DNA from: Streptomyces sp. YS415 | GTDB taxonomy: Bacteria > Actinomycetota > Actinomycetes > Streptomycetales > Streptomycetaceae | DNA: 64,000 nt | Assembly: GCF_023544665.1 (NCBI RefSeq) | Contig: NZ_JAMJFL010000012.1 | Coordinates: 62,001-126,000 of the forward strand | Direction: 5' to 3' | Notes under the pieces: model-generated | Seen by the model: only the letters and a program-made list of their open reading frames with translations | Told to the model about the DNA's origin: nothing | The model's database searches: none | In this document: positions 33,957-42,360 of the stretch, in pieces | Layout of the letters: each line of letters begins with the position of its first letter | How positions within the stretch are numbered: position 1 is the stretch's first letter | Made by a program: the position numbers and the translations under genes

Positions 33957-36068
33957 CTAGGAAGCGGAAGCGGAACCGTCGTTGCGGTTGGCGAGGGCGC
34001 GGGCGAGCCGGTCACGCGCGATGACCATGACGCCGTCGGACTTGTAGGGCTCGGCTCCGGTGCCCTCAAGGACGCGCTTGAGGTCGATGAACGACCAGCC
34101 GCCGTAGGCGTCCGCGTTGAGCGTGCCGAGCCGGGACAGCACGTCCTTGGTGCGCACCCGCTCTGCTGTGCCGACCACGGACGCGATGTCCGCGAGCGGG
34201 TCACGCTCGGTCCCGCGGTCGATGGCGTGCAGGGTGCTCACCCCGTCGCGCAGGGCCTTCGCCCGGTCGGTGATGGCCTGGGCCGCGTCGTCGTCGATGT
34301 AGTGCGTGCGCACCGTGATGGACGACTGTCCGGCCGGGATGGTGATGCCGTCGGACGCGACGACCAGGGTTCCCCGGTCCAGCCCCGGACGCAGCAGGTT
34401 CGGAGCCGCGCCCCCGTCAACGGCCTTGTCCCCAAGCGCCATGCGGGCCTGCGACTCGGTACCCAGAGCGAGGGAGGCGCGCGTGTGGGCGCCCTCGCGG
34501 ACCAGCTTGGGCAGGTTCTCGTTGGTCGGGTCCTGCGTGCCTTGCCACATCAGCACGTTCACCGCGCGGCCCTGGTTGTGGATTTTCCGGACGGCCATGA
34601 AGTACCGGGAGTTGGCCTTCGAGCCGCCGTAGGGCCGCTTGTCGGCGTCTTTGGCGGGGCACATGAACGCCACCTGCGCCTCGTCCACCAGCACGATCAG
34701 CGGCGGGAACACCGTGCCGGGCGGCGCCTGGATACGCCGGTTCATCTCGGCAACCGCGCCCTCAACCATCTCGGTCACCTGGATCACGTGCTCATCCGTC
34801 GGCCCCTGAATCAGCGTGGTGGCAAGGCCGTCGAACATGGCCCAGTCGCCCACGCCCTTGAGGTCACCCATGAGGAACTGCACCGACTTGTCCAGCGACA
34901 GCCACAGCGCCAGCGAGCGCAGGGCGACCGTCTTGCCCTGGTTCGACAGACCGGTGATGAGCAGGTGGCGCTGGTAGAGGGACAGAGCGGCGGCATCCCC
35001 CCGCAGGTCCTGACCCCACGGAGCGCGGCCCATGGCGTAGTCGGCGGTCATCGTCTCGTCGGTGACCAGCGGGGACGGGCCGATCGGCTCATCCAGCGCC
35101 CCCGAGTCCGCGATCCACAGCCGCACCGTGCGCGCGGCGGTGGGGATGGTGATGAACACCTCGTGCTCGTGCCGGGTCAGGTTCTCCGCGAGCTTGCGGC
35201 GCTTGTTCTGCACCTCGTTCGTGGCCACTCCGGAAGGAAGGGTGACGTCGACCTCGACACCGCACCCGGCAATGGTGATCGGCCCGAGCATGGACGCGCC
35301 CGCGTCGCCCATCTCCTTGATGGCGCGTGCCAGGGCGGGCACTCCGAGGTCGCGCAGGGCCTTGACCACGATGGACGGGGTGATCGGCTCGCCTTCCCCT
35401 GACCGGAGGTTGGCGGGCAGGGCCCAGGCGGGGGCGGCGTGTTGCTTGCGGCCGACCGACCACAGGGCTAGCAGCGCGAGGAACGGGCCGAGGGTGAGCG
35501 CCGGGCCCCACACGATCTGAACGATCCGGATGAGCAGGGCGATGAAATTAATGGTCGCGGACAGCGGGGTGAGCACGTCGCCGGCGTGGCCCGTGTCGAT
35601 GGCCATGGCGATTCCGAGGGCGACCAGGACACCCACGCTCATCCCAGCACCCACGGCGACACCTTTTGCGGCCTCTACCGGGGAGTGGAGCAGGTCCATG
35701 CGGCGGTGGTGGCGGGCGGCGCGGAAGCGCTGCAACCGCTCCTCCCACTCTTCAGCCGCTTCCAGGTTCCCCGCGGCTTCCGCCGCCCGGATCATCCGCT
35801 CGTAGCGGGCCCCGGTCCGGCCGTCCCACGTACGTCGGAGCACGATCCGGCCGCCGTTGAGCGTGTAGAGGCCGTGCCGGGTCACCGCGCGGACGACCGT
35901 CCTGGTGCTCTCGTGAGTGGCGGCGGTCTTCACCGCGCGGCCGGAGCGCACCCACAGCGGCACGGGCCGCGCGGGCGGCGCGTCCGGCACCACGGTGAGC
36001 ACGGTCGGGGCGGTGTCGGGGGCCGGCGGGTCGGTGGGCTTGTGGAGGTGAACGACGTTATCGAACAT
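33957..36068 (-). CDS. traB: TraB-type FtsK/SpoIIIE DNA translocase
   Basis: A 703-residue conjugation motor that in Streptomyces transfers double-stranded DNA. It has N-terminal membrane segments at about residues 135-160 and 165-205, an FtsK-type motor with Walker A GLSNQGKT (373-380) and Walker B PPLIVLVDEAQVAF (about 455-468), the following QGTQDPTNENLPKLVREGAH, and a C-terminal winged-helix region (about 630-695) as in TraB/FtsK-gamma. It is the hallmark AICE transfer gene. The repeat cluster directly after it may be its binding site. Confidence 0.95.
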   Translation of the reverse strand: MFDNVVHLHKPTDPPAPDTAPTVLTVVPDAPPARPVPLWVRSGRAVKTAATHESTRTVVRAVTRHGLYTLNGGRIVLRRTWDGRTGARYERMIRAAEAAGNLEAAEEWEERLQRFRAARHHRRMDLLHSPVEAAKGVAVGAGMSVGVLVALGIAMAIDTGHAGDVLTPLSATINFIALLIRIVQIVWGPALTLGPFLALLALWSVGRKQHAAPAWALPANLRSGEGEPITPSIVVKALRDLGVPALARAIKEMGDAGASMLGPITIAGCGVEVDVTLPSGVATNEVQNKRRKLAENLTRHEHEVFITIPTAARTVRLWIADSGALDEPIGPSPLVTDETMTADYAMGRAPWGQDLRGDAAALSLYQRHLLITGLSNQGKTVALRSLALWLSLDKSVQFLMGDLKGVGDWAMFDGLATTLIQGPTDEHVIQVTEMVEGAVAEMNRRIQAPPGTVFPPLIVLVDEAQVAFMCPAKDADKRPYGGSKANSRYFMAVRKIHNQGRAVNVLMWQGTQDPTNENLPKLVREGAHTRASLALGTESQARMALGDKAVDGGAAPNLLRPGLDRGTLVVASDGITIPAGQSSITVRTHYIDDDAAQAITDRAKALRDGVSTLHAIDRGTERDPLADIASVVGTAERVRTKDVLSRLGTLNADAYGGWSFIDLKRVLEGTGAEPYKSDGVMVIARDRLARALANRNDGSASAS

Positions 36069-36172
36069 GCTGGAAGTGCTCCTGACTGCCCCCAGCGGGG
36101 CGGGAGTAAGGGAGAGTCGGGGTGGCCGTGTCCGTGGAAAGACCCGGTCACCCCGGCGCCAATACGGGCTGA

Positions 36173-36490
36173 TCAGAACCAGCCGGACGACTTCTTCTTG
36201 GCCTTGGCGCGGGCGGCCTCGGTCATGAGACGCTGCCGCTCGCCGTGCAAGGCGGTCAGCTCCGCGTTCAGCCGGATCTCCGCGCTGTTCCCGGTGGCGT
36301 CCATGCGCTGCTCTTCACGGCCCGCGCTACGGCCCCGGGTCACCTTGTAGCCACCGACGGCCAGGGAACGGGCCATCGCACGGCGCTCGCTGCCGTTCAG
36401 CGGCCACCACTCGCCCCGCTGCACGGCTTCCAGCCTCTTCGTCGTCGCCAGGATCGCGCGGTCCAGACGACGGATATCGGCGTTGCTCAT
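36173..36490 (-). CDS. Small transfer-operon protein, unknown function
   Basis: 105 residues, hydrophilic, mostly helical with heptad-like Leu/Ala spacing (IRRLDRAILATTKRLEAVQR and NAELTALHGERQRLMTEAAR) and a Lys-rich end (AKAKKKSSGWF). I do not recognise the family beyond its usual place just upstream of traB in AICE operons. The start at 36490 follows the previous stop by 2 nt. Confidence 0.7.
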   Translation of the reverse strand: MSNADIRRLDRAILATTKRLEAVQRGEWWPLNGSERRAMARSLAVGGYKVTRGRSAGREEQRMDATGNSAEIRLNAELTALHGERQRLMTEAARAKAKKKSSGWF

Positions 36491-36492
36491 GG

Positions 36493-36840
36493 TCAGACGC
36501 TCCTCGGAGAGTCGGCAGAGTCGGGGTAGGCGCAGGGCACGCACATGCCAAGCGAGGTGGGGATGACGTAGCCCGCATCCCGGCGGCACTGCGGGCAGAC
36601 GCGGCGGGCCCGGTTCGCCGCCGCCAGCGCGGCCCACCGGCCCGGCCTCATCGGCCTAACTGGCTTGGCCAGGTCGATGCGGTAGAGGTAGGCGACCAGC
36701 GGGCCCCGGCGGCGGCGCGGCCGTTCGAGCTGCGCGGCCACACACTGACCACCGGGCCGCAGCCCGCGCGCTCTGAGTTGGCGGCGGGTGGCGTATCCGT
36801 CCGGGGCGAGGCGCCACCGGTAGACCGGCAGCGCAGCCAT
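36493..36840 (-). CDS. RRQRL-motif zinc-binding protein
   Basis: 115 residues with the YATRRQLRARGLRPGG segment characteristic of AICE RRQRL-motif proteins and two Cys pairs forming a zinc knuckle (RRVCPQCRRDAGY and GMCVPCAY). The role is unknown. Its start overlaps the stop of the upstream DUF2637 gene by one base (TGATG), so it is translationally coupled. Confidence 0.78.
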   Translation of the reverse strand: MAALPVYRWRLAPDGYATRRQLRARGLRPGGQCVAAQLERPRRRRGPLVAYLYRIDLAKPVRPMRPGRWAALAAANRARRVCPQCRRDAGYVIPTSLGMCVPCAYPDSADSPRSV

Positions 36841-37697
36841 CAGGCGACGCGCTTCCAAGCGGCCCGCAGCCGTACCTCGGATGCGGAGTGGCCGGCGGCA
36901 CGGAAGCGGGCGGCCATGTCGCGGTAGGACAAGGGCGGCGTCTGGCTGTGCCGAATGTCGTGAACGAGCGTGTCCAGCGCGTCATCCGACAGCGCGGGCG
37001 CCCCCGTCTCCAGCGCCGGAACCTGCTCGGTCGGACCCCATACGGGGAGTTCCCAGCGGGGTGTGACGCCGGGTGTGACGTGGGTCGTCACGCTGGTAAG
37101 GGCCCTGCTGGTCTCCTCGCCCTTGCGGGCGGTCTCCAGCGTCGACCACGCCCCCGCGAGGGTTTGCGCGGTCTCGGCCTGGACGCGTGCGACGCGGGCC
37201 CCGGCTTCCGTCACGGCCGTCAGCCGCGTCTCCTCCGTGGCCGCTTCCGCCCGCAGCCGGGCACGGGCCACGGCCGCTTCGTCGCGCGCCTCCTGCTGGA
37301 TTCCCCGGATCGCGTCCAGCGCGAGCGGCGTGAGCGCGGTCCGCTCCCACAGGCTGTGCACAAGCCACAGGGCCTTGGCCGCGATCGGCAGCCAAGCCAC
37401 AGCCAACCACGCGCCGGCGGCATGCTCAGCGGTCAGGGCGTGGGCGACCAGGACGCCGGCGGCGAGAACGCCGAAGGACCAGCCGACCGCCGTTACGGCG
37501 CGGTTGTGGTCGCCCTGCGCGGCCAGTCGGCGTTCGTAGGCGAGGGTGGCCAGCCATCCACCGTCGATACCGAGACCGACGACCAGAGCGACCGGCCACG
37601 GCACCGCTGCACCCAGCCACATTATGACCACCGCGAGGGTGAGCACCATCGACACGGCCGTCATCGCGACAGCCGGAAGCACGGTCTTGGCCTTCAC
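36840..37697 (-). CDS. DUF2637-like membrane protein (Spd family)
   Basis: 285 residues. The first 110 residues form about four membrane helices (VAMTAVSMVLTLAVVIMWLG; FGVLAAGVLVAHALTAEHAA; WLAVAWLPIAAKALWLVHSL), followed by an Ala/Glu/Arg-rich coiled coil (about 135-200) and a C-terminal DNA-binding-like segment (YRDMAARFRAAGHSASEVRL). This is the DUF2637/SpdB-like layout of Streptomyces conjugative elements. GTG start with a 4-nt overlap to the upstream gene. Confidence 0.82.
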   Translation of the reverse strand: MKAKTVLPAVAMTAVSMVLTLAVVIMWLGAAVPWPVALVVGLGIDGGWLATLAYERRLAAQGDHNRAVTAVGWSFGVLAAGVLVAHALTAEHAAGAWLAVAWLPIAAKALWLVHSLWERTALTPLALDAIRGIQQEARDEAAVARARLRAEAATEETRLTAVTEAGARVARVQAETAQTLAGAWSTLETARKGEETSRALTSVTTHVTPGVTPRWELPVWGPTEQVPALETGAPALSDDALDTLVHDIRHSQTPPLSYRDMAARFRAAGHSASEVRLRAAWKRVA

Positions 37698-38038
37698 CGG
37701 GCACCTCCCGCCTGCCCCGCAGGGGCACGGTCGACATCCGGCTGATCGGCATACGCGGTCAGGACGATGCCCGCGCCGGCGAACTGCCCTTCGGCCTTCA
37801 GGACGCGGGTGCGACCCGCGCTCTGGGTGCGGGAGTCGACCGCTTCCGGGGCGATCCGCAGGGCAGTGCGCCACTGCTCGAACGCGGCGAGGCTCTCGCC
37901 CGAGGTGTCGTGGAAGGACAGCCGCAACCACTCCGGGAAGATCGGGGACACATCCACGTCGGGGGCGGGCAGGTGCGGGAAGTCCACGGCCAACAGCCGC
38001 AGCGCGCGCAGGGGGACCGTGAGGCCGTCCAGCGTCAT
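37694..38038 (-). CDS. Hypothetical AICE operon protein
   Basis: 114 residues, acidic and soluble, without recognised motifs (begins MTLDGLTVPLRALRLLAVDF). It is coupled by 4-nt overlaps to both neighbours, which supports it being real, and is probably part of the transfer/spread machinery. Confidence 0.7.
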   Translation of the reverse strand: MTLDGLTVPLRALRLLAVDFPHLPAPDVDVSPIFPEWLRLSFHDTSGESLAAFEQWRTALRIAPEAVDSRTQSAGRTRVLKAEGQFAGAGIVLTAYADQPDVDRAPAGQAGGAR

Positions 38039-38304
38039 GCCGCACCCCCGGGCAGACTCGTACCGGCCGTGCGGTTGACCAGCGCGACCCGGGCGGCGAG
38101 CGCCCGGCGCCGGGCCCGGCGGATACGCCGCTCGTCCAGTTCGGTCGGGGTGCGGTCCAGGGTGGTGATGTGCGCGTCCAACAGGTCGACGTCCGCCAGG
38201 ATGACGGGGATCTCCTGCTCGATCGCGTCCAGCTCAGCGCCGGTTGGTTCCATCCACGGTGCGAACGCGGTAACAGCGTCCTGAAGTGTGACGATGTGGT
38301 TCAT
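38035..38304 (-). CDS. Hypothetical small helical protein, first gene of the transfer operon
   Basis: 89 residues, highly charged and helical (GAELDAIEQEIPVILADVDL and ELDERRIRRARRRALAARVA), with no known domain. The start at 38304 has AGGGAGA 10 nt upstream. A leader of about 320 nt with three stem-loops lies between it and the promoter. Confidence 0.68.
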   Translation of the reverse strand: MNHIVTLQDAVTAFAPWMEPTGAELDAIEQEIPVILADVDLLDAHITTLDRTPTELDERRIRRARRRALAARVALVNRTAGTSLPGGAA

Positions 38305-38342
38305 GGGTCGTGGTCTCCCTTGCAGGTGAAACGGCCCCAACA

Positions 38343-38372
38343 GCGGCCCCGGGTCTAGCCACCCGGGGCCGC
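38343..38372. terminator. Strong hairpin in the transfer-operon leader (possible attenuator)
   Basis: A perfect 12-bp GC stem (GCGGCCCCGGGT at 38343-38354, complement at 38361-38372) with a 6-nt loop, 39 nt before the first codon of the leftward operon. A second hairpin (7-bp stem, 38411-38428) precedes it in the transcript. Confidence 0.6.
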
Positions 38373-38431
38373 GCGCCGTTGTAGGTGAAGCCGCGCAGAT
38401 GGCGCGGTATGGCCGCTGAGCAGCGGCCGAA

Positions 38432-38477
38432 GTGCCCCGGACCGGCCTCGAACCGGTCAGGCTGCCGTACGGGGCAC
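38432..38477 (-). ncRNA. tRNA-like minihelix (acceptor stem plus T-arm) in the operon leader
   Basis: On the minus strand an 8-bp outer stem (GTGCCCCG with CGGGGCAC) encloses a 12-nt linker and a 5-bp stem ACCGG/CCGGT carrying the 7-nt loop TTCGAGG, the canonical T-loop form. The D and anticodon arms are absent, so it is not a functional tRNA. It lies in the 5' leader of the transfer operon. Confidence 0.5.
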
Positions 38478-38616
38478 GCCGGTCTTCTCCGCCTTGTTTC
38501 CGACCCCTTCGGGCAGGCGGACCACGGGTTACCGGCAGTTCCTTGTGTGCAGTTGTCAAGGCGCTGACGCTTCCTTGGTACTCACCCCTGGGGGCTTTCC
38601 TTCCGGGCGTTGCAGT

Positions 38617-38643
38617 TGCAGTACCTGTTTTACAGGTACTGCA
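38617..38643. promoter_or_regulatory. 27-bp palindromic operator over the transfer promoter
   Basis: A perfect inverted repeat with 12-bp arms (TGCAGTACCTGT at 38617-38628, complement at 38632-38643) and a TTT centre. It covers the -10 and half of the spacer of the leftward promoter, so a bound protein would block it. The GntR/KorSA-like protein encoded at 40610-41071 or the XRE protein at 38812 are the likely ligands. Confidence 0.7.
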
Positions 38644-38657
38644 TGATGGGCTGTCAA
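38629..38657 (-). promoter_or_regulatory. Promoter of the leftward transfer operon
   Basis: Minus strand: consensus -35 TTGACA (38652-38657), exactly 17 bp of spacer, then -10 TGTAAA (38629-38634). It is one of the few consensus-like housekeeping promoters visible in the window and is overlapped by a 27-bp palindrome. Confidence 0.7.
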
Positions 38658-38811
38658 GTACGTCGCCGGAATCTCTTGCTTTCTCGCCGGGACGTCTTGG
38701 CGTGCTCCCAGCATCCGCCCATGTCAGGGGAGTTGGTCACCCCGCCTATGGACACGTCCGGGCCATATGGCTACGGTCAAGAAGTCCCTAGAAGTCCCTC
38801 AGGGGGTGCAG

Positions 38812-39579
38812 ATGTCGAACGAGCGCTTACGGTCCGCTCTCCTGGCGCGCGGCATGACCGTGCAGAGCCTGGCTGAAGCGATCGGGGTAGGCCCCAAGAC
38901 TGTCGAACGTTGGATCACTCAGGGCAAGGTGCCGTACCAGCGTCACCAGTACGCGGCGGCGGCAGCGCTCAACATCGACGTGACCACGTTGTGGGAGGAT
39001 GTCCGAACCCTTGACAGCGCGACAGATCTGGCAAAGGCGGAGATAGCGACCGTGTACCCGCACCGCCACACGGTGCCTGTCGGTCTCTGGCGAGAGCTGT
39101 ACAAGCGAGCTGACCGGAACTTGGACGTGCTGGTCTACTCCGGACTGTTCCTCTCTGAAGATCCCCTGTTCCACGACCTGCTCAGGGCGAAGGTGGAAGC
39201 GGGAGCGCAGGTGCGCATCCTGCTAGGCGACCCCGGATGTGCGGCCGTCCGGCAGCGTGGCATTGATGAGGGTCACCGGATCATGGACGGCAAGATCCGC
39301 AACGCTCTGGTGCTGTACCGGCCCCTCATGCGGAGTCATTCAGTCATCGACTTCCGCTTGCACGACTCGACTCTCTACAACTCCATCTACCGAGCCGATG
39401 ACGAGATGCTCGTCAACCCGCACGTCTACGGCATCGGGGCCTACATGGCGCCCGTCATGCACCTGCGGCGACTTCCCGGCGGCAGTCTCTTCGACACCTA
39501 CGCGAATAGCATCGAACACACCTGGGAGAACGCCCGACCGATAACTGACCAGGATATTGCGAGCATCACAGGAGCCTGA
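38812..39579 (+). CDS. XRE-type regulator with C-terminal PLD-like domain
   Basis: 255 residues. The N-terminal HTH (LARGMTVQSLAEAIGVGPKT) recognises DNA. The C-terminal 170 residues resemble a single degenerate phospholipase D-like/DUF5919-type sensor domain (NLDVLVYSGLFLSEDPLFHD, then AQVRILLGDPGCAAV). This type of regulator is common in AICEs, usually next to a Nudix gene. The ATG at 38812 has AGGGGG 6 nt upstream; a tandem 9-bp repeat (GAAGTCCCT at 38781 and 38791) lies just before it. Confidence 0.83.
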   Translation: MSNERLRSALLARGMTVQSLAEAIGVGPKTVERWITQGKVPYQRHQYAAAAALNIDVTTLWEDVRTLDSATDLAKAEIATVYPHRHTVPVGLWRELYKRADRNLDVLVYSGLFLSEDPLFHDLLRAKVEAGAQVRILLGDPGCAAVRQRGIDEGHRIMDGKIRNALVLYRPLMRSHSVIDFRLHDSTLYNSIYRADDEMLVNPHVYGIGAYMAPVMHLRRLPGGSLFDTYANSIEHTWENARPITDQDIASITGA

Positions 39580-39580
39580 C

Positions 39581-40054
39581 ATGGGACGCATCGACTACCT
39601 GCACGATCCCGACGCCCCGCCGGCCAACTCTGTTGTGCCGTCCGTCGTTGCGTTCGTGCAGAACGACGCGGGGCAAGTGCTGATGATCCAGCGGTCCGAC
39701 AACGGACGCTGGGCACTTCCCGGCGGTGGTCACGACGTGGGCGAGTCCATCAGTGACACCGTCGTGCGGGAAGTCTGGGAAGAGACCGGCATCCGGGCTG
39801 AAGTAGTCGACGTGTCGGGGCTCTACACCGACCCCGGGCACGTCATGCAGTACGACGACGGTGAAGTCCGCCAGCAGTTCAGCATCTGCTTCCGTGCGCG
39901 GCCGGTCGGGGGCGAACTCCGCACGAGCAACGAGACGACTCAGGTCCGCTGGGTCGACCCAGCGGACCTGAAAGCGATGGACGTGCACCCCACGATGCGG
40001 CTTCGAATCGAGCACGCGATGGACCGGACGCGAACGGCGCCCTACATCGGCTGA
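39581..40054 (+). CDS. Nudix hydrolase, Pif-like (conjugal immunity) candidate
   Basis: 157 residues with a full Nudix box (GGGHDVGESISDTVVREVWE followed by ETGI). It starts 1 nt after the regulator stop, so the two are co-translated. In pSAM2 the Nudix protein Pif blocks entry of a second copy of the element, and position and family suggest the same here. The last 13 nt overlap the convergent HD gene. Confidence 0.87.
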   Translation: MGRIDYLHDPDAPPANSVVPSVVAFVQNDAGQVLMIQRSDNGRWALPGGGHDVGESISDTVVREVWEETGIRAEVVDVSGLYTDPGHVMQYDDGEVRQQFSICFRARPVGGELRTSNETTQVRWVDPADLKAMDVHPTMRLRIEHAMDRTRTAPYIG

Positions 40055-40608
40055 CGCTTCGCGGCGGCGACTCGTTCGAGGACGCGGCATGTGCAGTCGA
40101 TGATCTCCGGTTCGGCCCGGCGGATGAACTTGCCGATCAGGCTGTCCGGCCCGTAGCGCCCGGTGATTTCGTTGATCCGATCGATGGGGTTCGTCGGCGT
40201 GCCGTCCGGGGTGGTGCTCATGTCGCAGTAGCAGAGCGCATCGTTCAGGTGCTCGCTCTCACGGGGAAACTCGCCGTCGAGCTCAGCCCGCAAGCCGCGC
40301 GCATCAGCCTCAAGCCATGAGCACGAGTGATGAGCGACGAGGTTGACGACCTGCTCGTCAGCATCGGTCACGTCCCGGAGATACCGTGCGCCGTCCAGGG
40401 GATGAAAGCCAGTCTTAGCGAGATCCGGCGCGTAGCCGATGTCATGCAGAACCGCCGCAGCCTCCAATAGGTCCGCATCCTGATCGAGGATGAGCGCGAT
40501 GGTGCGCGCCCTCTCAGCGACCCCGAGGCAGTGTCTCCAGCGCCGCGGCAGCGGCTCAGAGAGCAGCGACTCAGCCAGGGGATAGGCCCACTCCGTCAAC
40601 GTCGACAA
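40042..40608 (-). CDS. HD-domain phosphohydrolase
   Basis: 188 residues with the HD pattern: WRHCLGVAERA (first His), LLEAAAVLHDIGYAPDL (HD) and VNLVAHHSCSWLEA. Small HD hydrolases occur in many AICE control regions; the substrate is unknown, with nucleotides most likely. The TTG start at 40608 is 1 nt after the stop of the GntR gene, so translation is coupled. Confidence 0.8.
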   Translation of the reverse strand: MSTLTEWAYPLAESLLSEPLPRRWRHCLGVAERARTIALILDQDADLLEAAAVLHDIGYAPDLAKTGFHPLDGARYLRDVTDADEQVVNLVAHHSCSWLEADARGLRAELDGEFPRESEHLNDALCYCDMSTTPDGTPTNPIDRINEITGRYGPDSLIGKFIRRAEPEIIDCTCRVLERVAAAKRQPM

Positions 40609-40609
40609 G

Positions 40610-41071
40610 CTACGACCGCCCCTCTCGCGCCGGCATGGCGCGGACCGTCCGCACCTTGCCCTGTCCTCCACCCGCCAGCACGCCGGCGGCTTCCAACTTC
40701 TCCAGCGCCTTGGTCACGGTCGGACGTGAGACCCCGAACCGTTCGGCCAGCACGGAAGCGCTGGGGAACGCTTCCCCTACTTCGAGTCCCTCAGTCACGA
40801 TGATCTCTGCCAACCGCTGATCGAGTGGGCGCCGGTCGACTCGCGCCCCCGCGCGTACGACGCGCCACCGCTCGCCCGGTACTGGCTCGGCCATGCCCTC
40901 CTGACGCAGTACGCCGAACGCACGGAGAGCGACCCCGCGCGAAACCTTGTGGTCGCGCATGACCTCAGCCAGAGATGGAAGTTCCGACATGTCTGGGTCG
41001 TCCTCGATCTGCCTCTTCACAGAGTCAGCAATCTTCAGGAAGGTACCCCGAGGGTTGGCCTGCTGCGACAC
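40610..41071 (-). CDS. GntR-type repressor with two winged helices (KorSA-like)
   Basis: About 153 residues built from two tandem GntR winged-HTH units: FLKIADSVKRQIEDDPDMSE to about residue 70, and RPLDQRLAEIIVTEGLEVGE with VLAERFGVSRPTVTKALEKL to the end. There is no effector domain. KorSA of pSAM2 is a GntR-family repressor of the transfer/replication switch, and this gene is the best counterpart. The GTG at 41071 has a strong GGAGAAGGAGAG upstream; ATGs at 41095 and 41101 are alternatives. Confidence 0.8.
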   Translation of the reverse strand: MSQQANPRGTFLKIADSVKRQIEDDPDMSELPSLAEVMRDHKVSRGVALRAFGVLRQEGMAEPVPGERWRVVRAGARVDRRPLDQRLAEIIVTEGLEVGEAFPSASVLAERFGVSRPTVTKALEKLEAAGVLAGGGQGKVRTVRAMPAREGRS

Positions 41072-41301
41072 TCGCTCTCCTTCTCCATTCGCCATCGCCA
41101 TCCCAGCCTCCCACGACCCGTCAGCGCTGCGGAGGGGGCAAGGAGTCGCGCTGTCGCCCTTGGCCAACCTGCGGCCACAGAAGGCGGACCAATGAGAGCG
41201 GAAACCCAAATACGCAGCTCACGGATTCACGGATCGCTCGCCACTCCCACTCACGGCTTCCACTCGCTGCATGATCCTGAAATCAACGCCCCAGTAGTGG
41301 C

Positions 41302-42360
41302 CTAGCTATCAATAGGCGAGAAGAACGGCTTTGCAATATCTCGAATAATTCCCCCTCGCCTGATCCGGCGAGCTCGCTCATTCGTTCCCGAGATAACGTC
41401 TACTCGATACTGCTCAGCAGTCTGGCCGAAAACCTTCGGCTGTACCCCTTCGGAGATGCCGTCGACTTCCGCATAGAAAGTGCTCAGCTGCTTACCGAAA
41501 GCCGCCACGTCGCTACAGTTCTCTGGGCCGAGATCTGACAGCTCTACCATAAGCGTGAACAGATCATTCTTCTGCCACATTCGACTCGAACCGTCTACAC
41601 TCAGATCCTCGATCAGTTTAGATGTTCGTTCCAGCTTACCCTCCACTTCAGCCCATTCCGGGAACTCGTCATTGTACTGCTCAAGGTAGGTCTCGTGTTC
41701 GACATCTCGGCTAAAGTACCCGGAGATCATGGTGATGATAAGGGTCAAGCACCATTTAATGTCATTCATTCGCCGAATATCAACGGCATTAAAGACACGG
41801 TGAGCGTCAAAGAACTGCCATTCGCTCACACCTTCCGCTGCACGCTTAAGTGCACCATCAAATCGGGCGTGATTGACCTCCATCGCATTTAGACCATAGT
41901 TGGTGGAATTCATTCGAGTGAAAACGTTGCGAACATCTTGATCCGTAAGCTCGCCAAGGTCTCGAACTACAACATCATAGTTCAGAAAGGCAAGCTTTGC
42001 GCCGTCATCAAGGCTTTCATAGGGATCAAGAGGCCCTAGCTTCAAATCTTTCGACGCAGTGAAGTACTGGTACAAGGTCGTGAGTCGCTGCTGACCATCA
42101 ACAACCTGCTGATTACCCCGCCCAGTAGTCAGGTCGACATCCCCATCACACAAGAAGATCTCAGGAAAAGGAAGCCCTTCAAGAACCGTCCGAATGAATT
42201 CCTGCTTGTGCTTATCGGTCCACACGAGTCGCCGCTGAAACTCAGGCTTAAGGATCAGGCTTCCATCGCTTACCGCAGTCAAAAGTTGACGGATCTTCTT
42301 GTTGGTGGCAGTCGTCTTCACAGTTGGCTCGTCTCCTGACATGCCGCGACGGCGCGACAT
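41302..42360 (-). CDS. DUF262 (GmrSD N-domain-like) protein, putative defence effector
   Basis: 352 residues. The DUF262 ParB/sulfiredoxin-like core is clear: FQRRLVWTDKHKQEFIRTVL and VVDGQQRLTTLYQYF (DGQQR at 88-92). DUF262 is the nucleotide-binding half of GmrSD-type modification-dependent enzymes. The partner DUF1524 HNH nuclease domain is absent: the C-terminal half is helical with no HNH or H-N-H Cys motifs. The gene overlaps the upstream nucleotidyltransferase gene by 43 nt (25 nt if MSGDEPTVK is the start), so they act as a pair. Base composition is clearly more AT-rich than the element backbone. Confidence 0.82.
   Translation of the reverse strand: MSRRRGMSGDEPTVKTTATNKKIRQLLTAVSDGSLILKPEFQRRLVWTDKHKQEFIRTVLEGLPFPEIFLCDGDVDLTTGRGNQQVVDGQQRLTTLYQYFTASKDLKLGPLDPYESLDDGAKLAFLNYDVVVRDLGELTDQDVRNVFTRMNSTNYGLNAMEVNHARFDGALKRAAEGVSEWQFFDAHRVFNAVDIRRMNDIKWCLTLIITMISGYFSRDVEHETYLEQYNDEFPEWAEVEGKLERTSKLIEDLSVDGSSRMWQKNDLFTLMVELSDLGPENCSDVAAFGKQLSTFYAEVDGISEGVQPKVFGQTAEQYRVDVISGTNERARRIRRGGIIRDIAKPFFSPIDS

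Noticed and set aside
38432..38505. A complete tRNA gene on the minus strand around the T-loop-like sequence
   Set aside because: The T-arm and 3' acceptor look right, but the matching 5' acceptor strand is only 46 nt away, leaving no room for D and anticodon arms, and no alternative 5' strand exists at the tRNA distance. Kept only as a tRNA-like minihelix.
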